Assembly (NCBI GenBank): GCA_017461825.1
Contig: JAFTXB010000227.1
Coordinates: 1-17,558 of the forward strand
DNA: 17,558 bases
Direction of reading: 5' to 3'
From: Clostridia bacterium
GTDB lineage: Bacteria; Bacillota; Clostridia; Oscillospirales; CAG-272
A model generated the notes under the pieces. It made no database searches and had not been told where the DNA came from. It saw only the letters and a list, made by a program, of their open reading frames with translations. The translations under genes were made by a program, and so were the position numbers. Below, one piece after another: positions 7,453 through 14,303 of this stretch (position 1 is the stretch's first letter; each line of letters begins with the position of its first letter).

Positions 7453-7521
7453 ACTGACGGATAACGCGGGATGACCGCGGGGGAATGCAAAAGGAATATG
7501 CCGACCGTCTGGGCAAATCAG
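7453..7521 (+). ncRNA. ZTP riboswitch (pfl RNA motif)
   Basis: The leader carries the pfl-motif signature. A 5' domain has a CGCGG-GATGA-CCGCG hairpin (7465-7479) followed by GGGGAATGC, then a linker and the hallmark 3' element GCCGACCGTCTGGGCA (7500-7515). In the 3' element GCC (7500-7502) pairs with GGC (7512-7514) to form the small third helix, whose loop makes the pseudoknot in known ZTP aptamers. The class binds ZTP/ZMP, purine intermediates that build up when 10-formyl-THF is scarce, and normally turns genes on. It lies directly before pflB, the association that gave the motif its name. Motif identity is by recognition; a covariance-model search was not possible. Confidence 0.92.
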
Positions 7522-7549
7522 TTGCATTCTGGGCTGATTTGCCCTTTTT
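7511..7549 (+). terminator. Riboswitch-controlled intrinsic terminator
   Basis: A perfect 11-base stem, GGGCAAATCAG (7511-7521) with CTGATTTGCCC (7534-7544), 12-base loop, then T5. Its left arm starts with the same GGGC that closes the aptamer's third helix. Ligand-bound aptamer and terminator are therefore mutually exclusive, giving ligand-dependent readthrough into pflB. Confidence 0.92.
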
Positions 7550-7576
7550 GCATCTTCTATATGGAGGTATATAATT

Positions 7577-9808
7577 ATGGAACACAAAAATTGGAAAGGC
7601 TTTGTCTCGGGCGTTTGGCAGAACGAGATCAACGTCAGAGACTTCATTCAAAAAAACTATAAGGAATATCAAGGCAACGCTGCCTTTTTGGCAGGCGCAA
7701 CGCCCCGCACGTCGGCGCTGATGAAAAAGCTTGAAACGCTGTTTGCGCTCGAGCGTCAGTACGGCGGTGTGCTTGACATTGACACCGACACCGTATCCTC
7801 TCTCACCAGCTATTCGCCGGGATATATTGACCGAGACAACGAGCTGATCGTGGGAATGCAGACCAACCGCCCCTTAAAGCGCGGTGTCAATCCCTTTGGC
7901 GGCATCCGCATGGCGCGTCAGGCATGCGAGGCTTACGGCTATAAACTCGGCGGAAAGATCGAGGAAGAATTCCGTTTCCGCACCACGCACAACGACGGCG
8001 TTTTTCGTGCCTACACCGACGAGATGCGCGCGGCAAGAAAATGCCATGTCATCACAGGTCTGCCCGATGCTTACGGCAGAGGACGCATCATCGGCGACTA
8101 CCGCCGCGTGGCACTTTACGGTATCGACCGTTTGATCGAATGTAAAAAGCAAGATAAGGCAGCCCTCACAGGCAAGACCTTTGACACCGAAACCATCCGA
8201 CTGGACGAGGAGCTGTTCCGCCAGATCTCCTTCCTCGGCTATATGAAGGAAATGGCGCAAATGTACGGCTTTGACATCAGCCAGCCCGCAACAAATGCGC
8301 GAGAGGCGATCCAATGGACCTATTTTGCCTATCTTGCCGCCATCAAGGAACAAAACGGCGCGGCAATGTCGCTCGGCCGTGTGAGCACCTTCTTTGATAT
8401 TTACATCGAGCGTGACCTCGCAAACGGAACTCTCACCGAGGAGGGCGCACAGGAGCTGATCGACGATTTCGTTATGAAGCTTCGCATCGCGCGCCACCTG
8501 CGCACACCCGAATATAACGAGCTCTTCGGCGGTGACCCCATGTGGATCACCGAGGCGGTAGGCGGCATGGGCGAGGACGGAAGAACGCTGGTCACCAAGA
8601 GCAGCTTCCGCATCCTCAACACCCTCTACACGCTTGGCTCCTCTCCCGAGCCCAATCTCACCGTGCTGTGGGCGCAGGCGCTCCCCGACGGATTTAAACA
8701 ATACTGCGCCAAGGTATCGGCGGATACCGATTCGATCCAGTACGAAAATGACGACCTCATGCGCCCGATCTACGGTGATGACTACGCCATCGCGTGCTGC
8801 GTTTCGGCAATGAAGATCGGCAAGCAGATGCAGTTCTTCGGCGCACGTTGCAACCTTGCAAAGCTGCTGCTCATCGCCATCAACGGCGGCTACGATACCA
8901 CAAGCGGCATGCACATCGGTCCCCAAATGCCCGTGATGGATGCAGACAAGCTCGATTTTGACGCCGTTATGGAGCGTTTTGACATCTACATCGCATGGCT
9001 TTCACACCTGTACGTCAACACCATGAACGTCATTCACTATATGCACGATAAATATGCGTACGAAAAAACGCAGATGGCTCTGCACGACACCGAGGTTGGA
9101 AGATTCATGGCGTTTGGCATCGCGGGGCTTTCGGTGGTTGCCGACTCGCTCAGCGCGATCAAATACGCAAGCGTTCGCCCCATCAAGGATTCGAACGGCT
9201 TTGTCACAGACTTTGAGACCGCGGGAGAGTTCCCGAAATACGGAAACGACGATGACCGCGTTGACCTCATCGCCAAGGATATGGCGCACCGCATGATCAC
9301 TGAGCTGCGCAAGACCCCCACCTACCGAGGTGCCGAGCATACCCTGTCGGTGCTCACCATCACGTCCAACGTCATGTACGGTAAAAACACGGGTGCCACC
9401 CCCGACGGCAGACCCATGGGCGCTCCCTTTGCCCCCGGTGCCAACCCCATGCACAACCGCGAGGAAAACGGAGCGCTGGCATCGCTCAACTCGGTGGCAA
9501 AGATCAGCTACGACGATTGCCGCGACGGCATTTCCAACACCTTTTCAATCACCCCCGAGGCACTCGGCAGAACCGAGGAGGAGCGCATTGAAAATCTCGT
9601 CACCATTCTCGACGGCTATTTTGCCAAGAACGCGCACCACATCAACGTCAACGTCCTAAACCACGAAACGCTGATGAAGGCTTACGAGAATCCCGAGGCA
9701 TACCCCAACCTCACCATTCGCGTGTCGGGCTACGCCGTAAACTTCAACAAGCTCTCGCGCGAGCAACAGCGTGAGGTCATCAGCCGCACCTTCCACGAAA
9801 CGGTATGA
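7577..9808 (+). CDS. pflB: Formate C-acetyltransferase (pyruvate formate-lyase)
   Basis: A 743-residue glycyl-radical enzyme that converts pyruvate plus CoA into acetyl-CoA plus formate in the cytoplasm of anaerobes. The catalytic adjacent cysteines are C407-C408 (YAIACCVSAMKIG). The radical site is G718 in RVSGYAV near the C terminus, placed as in known Pfl. SSPEPNLTVLW and the length (close to the roughly 760 residues of E. coli PflB) identify true Pfl rather than a diol dehydratase or other glycyl-radical relative. The ATG has GGAGG (7563-7567) 9 bases upstream, just beyond the terminator T-tract. It is co-transcribed with pflA, whose ATG overlaps its stop. Formate from this reaction can feed 10-formyl-THF synthesis, which explains the ZTP riboswitch. 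It is complete, with no frameshift. Confidence 0.97.
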   Translation: MEHKNWKGFVSGVWQNEINVRDFIQKNYKEYQGNAAFLAGATPRTSALMKKLETLFALERQYGGVLDIDTDTVSSLTSYSPGYIDRDNELIVGMQTNRPLKRGVNPFGGIRMARQACEAYGYKLGGKIEEEFRFRTTHNDGVFRAYTDEMRAARKCHVITGLPDAYGRGRIIGDYRRVALYGIDRLIECKKQDKAALTGKTFDTETIRLDEELFRQISFLGYMKEMAQMYGFDISQPATNAREAIQWTYFAYLAAIKEQNGAAMSLGRVSTFFDIYIERDLANGTLTEEGAQELIDDFVMKLRIARHLRTPEYNELFGGDPMWITEAVGGMGEDGRTLVTKSSFRILNTLYTLGSSPEPNLTVLWAQALPDGFKQYCAKVSADTDSIQYENDDLMRPIYGDDYAIACCVSAMKIGKQMQFFGARCNLAKLLLIAINGGYDTTSGMHIGPQMPVMDADKLDFDAVMERFDIYIAWLSHLYVNTMNVIHYMHDKYAYEKTQMALHDTEVGRFMAFGIAGLSVVADSLSAIKYASVRPIKDSNGFVTDFETAGEFPKYGNDDDRVDLIAKDMAHRMITELRKTPTYRGAEHTLSVLTITSNVMYGKNTGATPDGRPMGAPFAPGANPMHNREENGALASLNSVAKISYDDCRDGISNTFSITPEALGRTEEERIENLVTILDGYFAKNAHHINVNVLNHETLMKAYENPEAYPNLTIRVSGYAVNFNKLSREQQREVISRTFHETV

Positions 9809-10521
9809 GCAAGCTCGAGATCACGGGGCGCGTCCACTCCTTCCAGTCTCTCGGAACGGTGGACGGTCCCGGTGTGCGATTCGTGATCTTTTTGCAGGGC
9901 TGTCCCCTGCGTTGCGGGTGCTGTCACAACCCCGACACGTGGGATCCCACAGGTGGCACCGCCTACACGCCCGAGGAGATCGTGCAAAAAGCCAGCCGTT
10001 ACCGCACGTATTTCGGCAAGGACGGAGGCATCACGGTCTCGGGGGGCGAACCGCTCTTGCAAGCAGAATTTGTGCACACGGTATTCCAAATGTGTCACGA
10101 GGAAGGACTTCACACCTGCCTTGACACGTCGGGCTGTCTCCTGACGCCTGCTGTAAAATCGCTTTTGAGCGAGACCGACCGCGTCCTTTTGGACGTCAAA
10201 TACACAACCGACGAGGATTATCGGCGGTACGTCGGGTGCGAGCTGGAAAAGCCGATGACATTTCTTACGTATTTAAACGAGCAAAAGATCCCCACCACCC
10301 TGCGGCAGGTCATCATTCCCGAGCGCAACGACAGCGAGGAAAACGCAAAACGCCTCAAAAAGATCGCCGACGCACACTCCTGTGTCAACAAGATCGAGCT
10401 ATTGCCCTTCCGCAAGATCTGCCAGATCAAATATGACAGCATGAATATTCCCTTCCCCTTTGCAGACCTGCCCGAGCCAACGGCGGAGATGATGCAGAGA
10501 TTGAATCATTTGATCACATAA
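9805..10521 (+). CDS. pflA: Pyruvate formate-lyase-activating enzyme (radical SAM)
   Basis: A 238-residue radical SAM activase. It abstracts hydrogen from the PflB glycine (G718 here) using a 4Fe-4S cluster and S-adenosylmethionine. The cluster motif is C33-x3-C37-x2-C40 in QGCPLRCGCCHNPD, and the SAM-binding glycine-rich strand is VSGGEPLLQ. The length matches single-domain PflA, with no extra ferredoxin insert, which separates it from activases of other glycyl-radical enzymes. Its ATG (9805) overlaps the pflB TGA as ATGA, so the pair is translationally coupled and made together. A second cysteine inside the motif (CGCC) gives an adjacent C39, which is slightly unusual. Confidence 0.96.
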   Translation: MSKLEITGRVHSFQSLGTVDGPGVRFVIFLQGCPLRCGCCHNPDTWDPTGGTAYTPEEIVQKASRYRTYFGKDGGITVSGGEPLLQAEFVHTVFQMCHEEGLHTCLDTSGCLLTPAVKSLLSETDRVLLDVKYTTDEDYRRYVGCELEKPMTFLTYLNEQKIPTTLRQVIIPERNDSEENAKRLKKIADAHSCVNKIELLPFRKICQIKYDSMNIPFPFADLPEPTAEMMQRLNHLIT

Positions 10522-10541
10522 CTCAAATAAGGAGAACTCAT

Positions 10542-10799
10542 ATGGGAGCCCAAAATCAAATTTTTTATTTAGTCGGTGCCATTGTGGGCGGCATCGCCAT
10601 TGGTGGCTTTTGCGGCTTGATTTCATTGATCGTCGGTTTTATCAAAAAAAGAAAACTACTTGGCTTTATTGGATTTGGCATCAGCATTGTTTTTGGAGTG
10701 CTTATGGCAGCCGTATTGCACCAACCTGCCTTCCTTTCCTGCTTTCCATCGGCAATTATGGCAGGAATCATTCTCCTCTTAACACGCAAACGGAAATAA
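10542..10799 (+). CDS. Small three-helix membrane protein
   Basis: An 85-residue hydrophobic protein of unknown function. There are three likely membrane segments, about 8-33 (glycine-rich, VGAIVGGIAIGGFCGLISLI), 39-59 and 66-80, with positively charged loops (KKRK at 35-38, RKRK at the C terminus). It starts 20 bases after the pflA stop with AAGGAG 8 bases before the ATG, and is followed by the operon terminator, so it is the last gene of the riboswitch-controlled unit. It is far too short to be a FocA formate channel. Position alone suggests a link to fermentation; no function can be assigned. Confidence 0.8.
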   Translation: MGAQNQIFYLVGAIVGGIAIGGFCGLISLIVGFIKKRKLLGFIGFGISIVFGVLMAAVLHQPAFLSCFPSAIMAGIILLLTRKRK

Positions 10800-10846
10800 T
10801 ATTATTTCTATTTAACCCCCATGTTTTTTCAAAACAAATCACCAAC

Positions 10847-10892
10847 AAAAAGCGGGTACTCTCTCAAAACGAGAAAGAGTATCCGCTTTTTT
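10847..10892. terminator. Bidirectional intrinsic terminator between the pfl operon and degV
   Basis: A 12-base-pair core, AGCGGGTACTCT (10851-10862) with AGAGTATCCGCT (10876-10887) including one G-U pair, is extended by A4/T4 on the outside. A-tract and T-tract flanks make it work on both strands. It ends the pfl operon and, 9 bases after its stop, the DegV gene from the other side. Confidence 0.9.
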
Positions 10893-10900
10893 ATTCTGTT

Positions 10901-11761
10901 TTATTGCAACGGGTTCTTTCGAATAAACAAAACACCCAGCGTGTTTCTGCCGCAATGCGACGAAATGGTACAGCCCGCGCGTGTGACGTGCACCTCGCCA
11001 AAGGGCGCCAATTCCTTGACCTTTGCAACACAGGCATCCACGATCTCACGATCGCACCCCGCGTGCGTTACAAAAATGCGGTCGAGCTCGATCTCCGAGC
11101 CGTCTCCAATGCGATCGGCAACGTATTTTAAAAGCACATCGCCGTATTTTCCGCGATATTTGCCGCCAACCGACATTTTTCCGCCCTTTACAACGATGCA
11201 GGGCTTCAAACGGAGCAGGTTCGCGCCAAACGCCGCCACCGCCGAGCATCTGCCGCCCTTATGTAAAAATTCAAGGCTGTCGATAACAAAGGATGCGTCC
11301 ACCTTCCCCGTCAGCTCCTCGCAGGTCTTGGCAATCTCCGAGGCACTCTTTCCGTTCTTTGCCATCTCTGCCGCCGCAACCACCAAAAGTCCGCCGCCCG
11401 TGGAAAGATTGCGCGTGTCCACAACAAAAACGCTATCAAATTCGGATGCCGCCAAATGCACGTTTTGATAGGTGGACGACATCTGCGAGCTGATGGTGAA
11501 AAACACCACCGAGTATCCGTTTTCGGTATACTCCTTGAAAAACGCGGTTGCCGCCGCCAAATTGATCGCGGAGGTCTTGGGGAGGGTTCCCGTTTTCTCA
11601 TAGTTTTCGTAAATATCCTCGGGCGTAATATCCACGCCGTCGGTGTATTGCTTATCTCCCATCGAGACGCCAAGGGGCAAAATTTTGATGCCGTACCGCT
11701 CGATCAGCTCGGGATTCAGATCCGACGTGCTGTCGCTTGCAATCAAGATCTTTTCGTTCAT
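10901..11761 (-). CDS. DegV family fatty-acid-binding protein
   Basis: A 286-residue DegV-fold protein. Family marks are the N-terminal IASDSTSDL, the PLGVSMGDKQYTDGVDI strand region, PKTSA (61-65), the lipid-pocket segment SSQMSSTYQN (91-100), VDTRNLS, and LHKGGRCS (167-173). The family holds a fatty acid in a deep cleft; FakB members present it to the FakA kinase for acyl-phosphate synthesis. No fakA is in the window, so FakB activity is inferred only from the family. It is soluble and of full length. ATG 11761 has AAAGGAC upstream. It appears to be a single-gene unit with its own promoter and a shared bidirectional terminator. Confidence 0.93.
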   Translation of the reverse strand: MNEKILIASDSTSDLNPELIERYGIKILPLGVSMGDKQYTDGVDITPEDIYENYEKTGTLPKTSAINLAAATAFFKEYTENGYSVVFFTISSQMSSTYQNVHLAASEFDSVFVVDTRNLSTGGGLLVVAAAEMAKNGKSASEIAKTCEELTGKVDASFVIDSLEFLHKGGRCSAVAAFGANLLRLKPCIVVKGGKMSVGGKYRGKYGDVLLKYVADRIGDGSEIELDRIFVTHAGCDREIVDACVAKVKELAPFGEVHVTRAGCTISSHCGRNTLGVLFIRKNPLQ

Positions 11762-11802
11762 CTGATAGTCCTTTCGATTTCAAAAATAGTAAATCGCTCA
11801 GT

Positions 11803-11821
11803 ATATAATATGATTATATCA
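11803..11821 (-). promoter_or_regulatory. Extended -10 promoter of degV inside a palindrome
   Basis: Read on the minus strand, TGATATAAT (11821-11813) is an extended -10 with no convincing -35. The -10 is one arm of a perfect inverted repeat, ATATAAT-3 bases-ATTATAT (11803-11819). The palindrome could be an operator or simply AT-rich symmetry. Confidence 0.45.
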
Positions 11822-11890
11822 CAGAATTATGAACTGGATGTTTACAAGTTTACATGTCGGTGAAAAAATATTACACTTTTTGAACAGATC

Positions 11891-11922
11891 AAAAATCCGA
11901 AGTTCGCGAACGGACTTCGGAT
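11891..11922 (-). terminator. Intrinsic terminator of the 166-residue hypothetical gene
   Basis: On the minus strand, ATCCGAAGT and ACTTCGGAT pair as a 9-base stem (11922-11914 with 11903-11895) with a 10-base loop, then T5. It lies 14 bases after the stop at 11936 and separates this gene from degV. Confidence 0.85.
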
Positions 11923-11935
11923 CTTGAGAACGGAT

Positions 11936-12436
11936 TCAATTTTTCGGTGATTCTTCCTGATACCACCCAAAGCGATTTAAAAACCGATCTTTTTTTCGAA
12001 ACACTCTGACAAGCTGTTTGAGATAATACTCACTCACATCCCACGTATCGGGAATCGGCCCCAACGGAGTGCTCAAAGCAAACAGCAATTGATAAAGAGA
12101 ATTATACCTTTTGCTATTCCCCTCAAAGTACATTCCGAAATCAGATGCAATCGTATTCAAAAGGTTCCAATTGTTCAAAGCAGAGTCATAATCGATCGGA
12201 TTTTCAAGCTTTAAATCAAAATCGTTTTCACTCGTCTCCCCATCAATCAAAAGCCCCCAACAATCGCAAAAGTCCTTGATGGCAGCAAAATCCCGAAAGC
12301 AAAGAATCTTTTCCTCATCATGCAAAAGCGAATCCGAATGCTCGGTATAGTAGTACAGCGTCAGATAGGCACGTCCTTTGTATTTGATGCGAACAGGATA
12401 AACCTTTTGCCCTTGAATTTTACCAACTTCAATCAC
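11936..12436 (-). CDS. Hypothetical protein, 166 residues
   Basis: I do not recognise this protein. It is a soluble mixed alpha/beta protein with an N-terminal beta half (VGKIQGQKVYPVRIKYKGRA, then LTLYYYTEH) and a helical, aromatic-rich C-terminal half (NNWNLLNTIASDFGMYFEG, NSLYQLLFAL, DVSEYYLKQLVRVFRKKDRF). It has no signal or membrane segment. The small acidic-aromatic character is reminiscent of orphan immunity proteins of polymorphic toxins, but no toxin is adjacent, so this is only a suggestion. The start is GTG 12436 with GGAG 9 bases upstream; the nearby ATG at 12441 is out of frame and hits a stop at once. It is more AT-rich than the pfl genes. Confidence 0.78.
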   Translation of the reverse strand: MIEVGKIQGQKVYPVRIKYKGRAYLTLYYYTEHSDSLLHDEEKILCFRDFAAIKDFCDCWGLLIDGETSENDFDLKLENPIDYDSALNNWNLLNTIASDFGMYFEGNSKRYNSLYQLLFALSTPLGPIPDTWDVSEYYLKQLVRVFRKKDRFLNRFGWYQEESPKN

Positions 12437-12522
12437 CGCATTTTACTCCTTTTTTGCATCGTGCGTTGATTTTACAAGCCTCTTGAGTAAATAAAAGCCT
12501 CGCCTTCGTGCCTGCTTATCCC

Positions 12523-13242
12523 TTATTCAAGGATATTGGTTGTGATATAATCCACGCCCCAAGAGACAATACGCTCGGCGACCTCCGGCTTATCTACGGT
12601 CCAGCAGTTGACCTTGAGTCCTGCATCGTGGAAACGCTTGATGAGCTCTTCGGTAATGTGAATGTGATACATATCCACGTCAAATCGGTCGGCGATCAGC
12701 TTTTCAACAATCTCATCGGTCGCCTCATTGAACAAAAATTGCACCGACTGCTCGGGGCAGATCTGTCTCACCTTAACGAGGTCATCATAATGGAACGAAA
12801 TAAAGGTCACGTGCTCCAGATAGTCCTGCTCTTTGATCAAATCGATAAAGCGCGCGGTCTCCTCCTCGGTAAACAAGGATTTGAGCTCGAGCACGCAGTG
12901 CTTTTCATATTTCTTGCAGATGCTGATATAATTCTCCAGCGTGCAGGGGCGCAGGTCAACGCGGCCCTTCGTATCATCCTTATCAAGCAACACGATGTTC
13001 TGCAATTCCTCAAGCGTCGTCTTCTCAACGTTTACGTCAACGCCTCCCACGCGAGCCAGAGAAATATCGTGGCTGATGATAAAATGCCCGTCCGAGGTTC
13101 TGCGAATATCGGTTTCAATGCCGTAATAAGAACGGTTCCCTGCGGCAACAAACGCCGAAGCGGTGTTCTCGCGCTCGATTCCCGAAAGACCTCTGTGTGC
13201 AACAACGCCAATGTTGCCCTTTTCAAATTTGATCGTGTTCAT
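12523..13242 (-). CDS. Glycerophosphodiester phosphodiesterase family protein
   Basis: A 239-residue TIM-barrel GDPD enzyme. The family hydrolyses glycerophosphodiesters from phospholipid turnover to glycerol-3-phosphate plus an alcohol. Signature residues are H16-R17 in VAHRGLSG, ENTASAF, the metal ligands E43 and D45 in GIETDIRRTSDG, the second catalytic H58 in IISHD, and a further metal glutamate in CVLELKS. The C-terminal strand NCWTVDKPE is also typical. The start ATG 13242 is chosen because of AAGGAGGAAA just upstream; the frame is open to 13338, but that extension has no ribosome binding site and is not GDPD-like. There is no signal peptide, so it is cytoplasmic. It lies 83 bases downstream of the protease gene and may be co-transcribed. 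Confidence 0.93.
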   Translation of the reverse strand: MNTIKFEKGNIGVVAHRGLSGIERENTASAFVAAGNRSYYGIETDIRRTSDGHFIISHDISLARVGGVDVNVEKTTLEELQNIVLLDKDDTKGRVDLRPCTLENYISICKKYEKHCVLELKSLFTEEETARFIDLIKEQDYLEHVTFISFHYDDLVKVRQICPEQSVQFLFNEATDEIVEKLIADRFDVDMYHIHITEELIKRFHDAGLKVNCWTVDKPEVAERIVSWGVDYITTNILE

Positions 13243-13325
13243 AACGGTTTCCTCCTTGATGCTGTGTAGATTGCCATGCGGGATAGTACTCCCATCCCCT
13301 TCAGACAACCCATTTATTTTTTGGT

Positions 13326-14294
13326 TTAAAAAATGCAATTCTTTTCGTTTTTGGCGGTTGTCAAAAATGACTGGATCACGTCAACAGGAATGGCATAGTT
13401 CATAGCACTCACGTCACTGCGTCCGCTTTGCACGATCCCAATCAGATTCCCGTTCACATTAAACACAGGACCGCCCGAATTTCCGTTTGTCACAGGAGCC
13501 GAGATCATCACATACTCATTCCCCGAAACAAGACGGTGGGTATCGCTGACAATGCCTTCCACAATGCAAAGCCCCTCGCCCTTGCTGTTGCCTATCGCAT
13601 ACACATCCTCACCCGGCTCAGGCTCACGCCGCTCCATTGTCACAGGCTTTAAAACATGATTTTCTTTTGTTTTAAGAAGTGCCAGATCGATGGAAGGATC
13701 GGCATAAACCAACTCAGCCGAGACATGCGTCGCGCTCTTACCGCTTTTTATGTAGATCGCATCGCTTGCATCCAAAACCCTTTTGTGGTCGGACGAGAGC
13801 GACATCACCACATGAGCATTGGTAAGAAGATACCCATTATCGGATATCATCGTCCCCGTACCGTTTCGCTGAACACCGCCACCGCGCGCAACCACGGACA
13901 CCGTGCTGTTGATTGCCTTTTTATAGACGCTCGCCGCAACATTAACGGCAGGAGCGGCAGACGGTGCCGAGGTCTCGGTTTTGATTCCTTCAACGGGCTT
14001 GACCGGTTGAGGCTTTGCAACCGGCTTTGCGGTGGGAGTGTGCGTAAAGGTCTGCACACCCCCATTGTTGGCAACGGTAGGCGTCGGTTTGGAAACCTTT
14101 GCAGCCTCCGCAGCCTTTTGCGCCTGTTTTTTTGCCGCCGCCATTTCGCGCTGATACTTTTGGTATGCCGAGAACTCCTCATCGCACGAGAGACATTTGT
14201 ACTTGCCAAACTCCTTTTCGCCGGCAATCACCTTGCCAATGCGTTTGATCTCACTCGCCCCGCAAACAGGGCAATTTTTCAGTTCATACATCAT
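13326..14294 (-). CDS. Zinc-ribbon plus trypsin-like (HtrA-type) serine protease, cytoplasmic
   Basis: An unusual domain order; numbering here counts from the GTG at 14300, two codons before the start I annotate. A zinc ribbon covers residues about 8-42 (C10-x2-C13 and C36-x2-C39). A charged helix (about 46-70) leads into a Pro/Thr/Lys-rich linker (about 71-120), then a chymotrypsin-fold protease resembling DegP without PDZ domains. The triad is intact: H163 in LTNAHVV, D205 in SIDLALL, S275 in GNSGGPV. There is no signal peptide or membrane helix, so it should act inside the cell, unlike most HtrA enzymes. The start is probably ATG 14294 or 14291, behind AGAGG. The LRR gene's TGA at 14304 is only about 9 bases before that ATG, so the two are translationally linked. 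Substrates are unknown. Confidence 0.88.
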   Translation of the reverse strand: MMYELKNCPVCGASEIKRIGKVIAGEKEFGKYKCLSCDEEFSAYQKYQREMAAAKKQAQKAAEAAKVSKPTPTVANNGGVQTFTHTPTAKPVAKPQPVKPVEGIKTETSAPSAAPAVNVAASVYKKAINSTVSVVARGGGVQRNGTGTMISDNGYLLTNAHVVMSLSSDHKRVLDASDAIYIKSGKSATHVSAELVYADPSIDLALLKTKENHVLKPVTMERREPEPGEDVYAIGNSKGEGLCIVEGIVSDTHRLVSGNEYVMISAPVTNGNSGGPVFNVNGNLIGIVQSGRSDVSAMNYAIPVDVIQSFLTTAKNEKNCIF

Positions 14295-14303
14295 TTTCAC
14301 CTC

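Noticed and set aside
7874..8926. A 350-codon frame on the minus strand inside pflB
   Set aside because: It lies fully within the highly conserved pflB coding sequence, has no ribosome site and no recognisable protein features.
12508..13269. A 253-codon plus-strand frame opposite the GDPD gene
   Set aside because: The GDPD frame has the full set of catalytic motifs and a strong ribosome site; the plus frame is its shadow.
13243..13338. N-terminal extension of GDPD to 13338 and a weak TTGTCT/TATCCC promoter in the same gap
   Set aside because: The extension has no ribosome site and is not GDPD-like. The promoter boxes match consensus too poorly to annotate.
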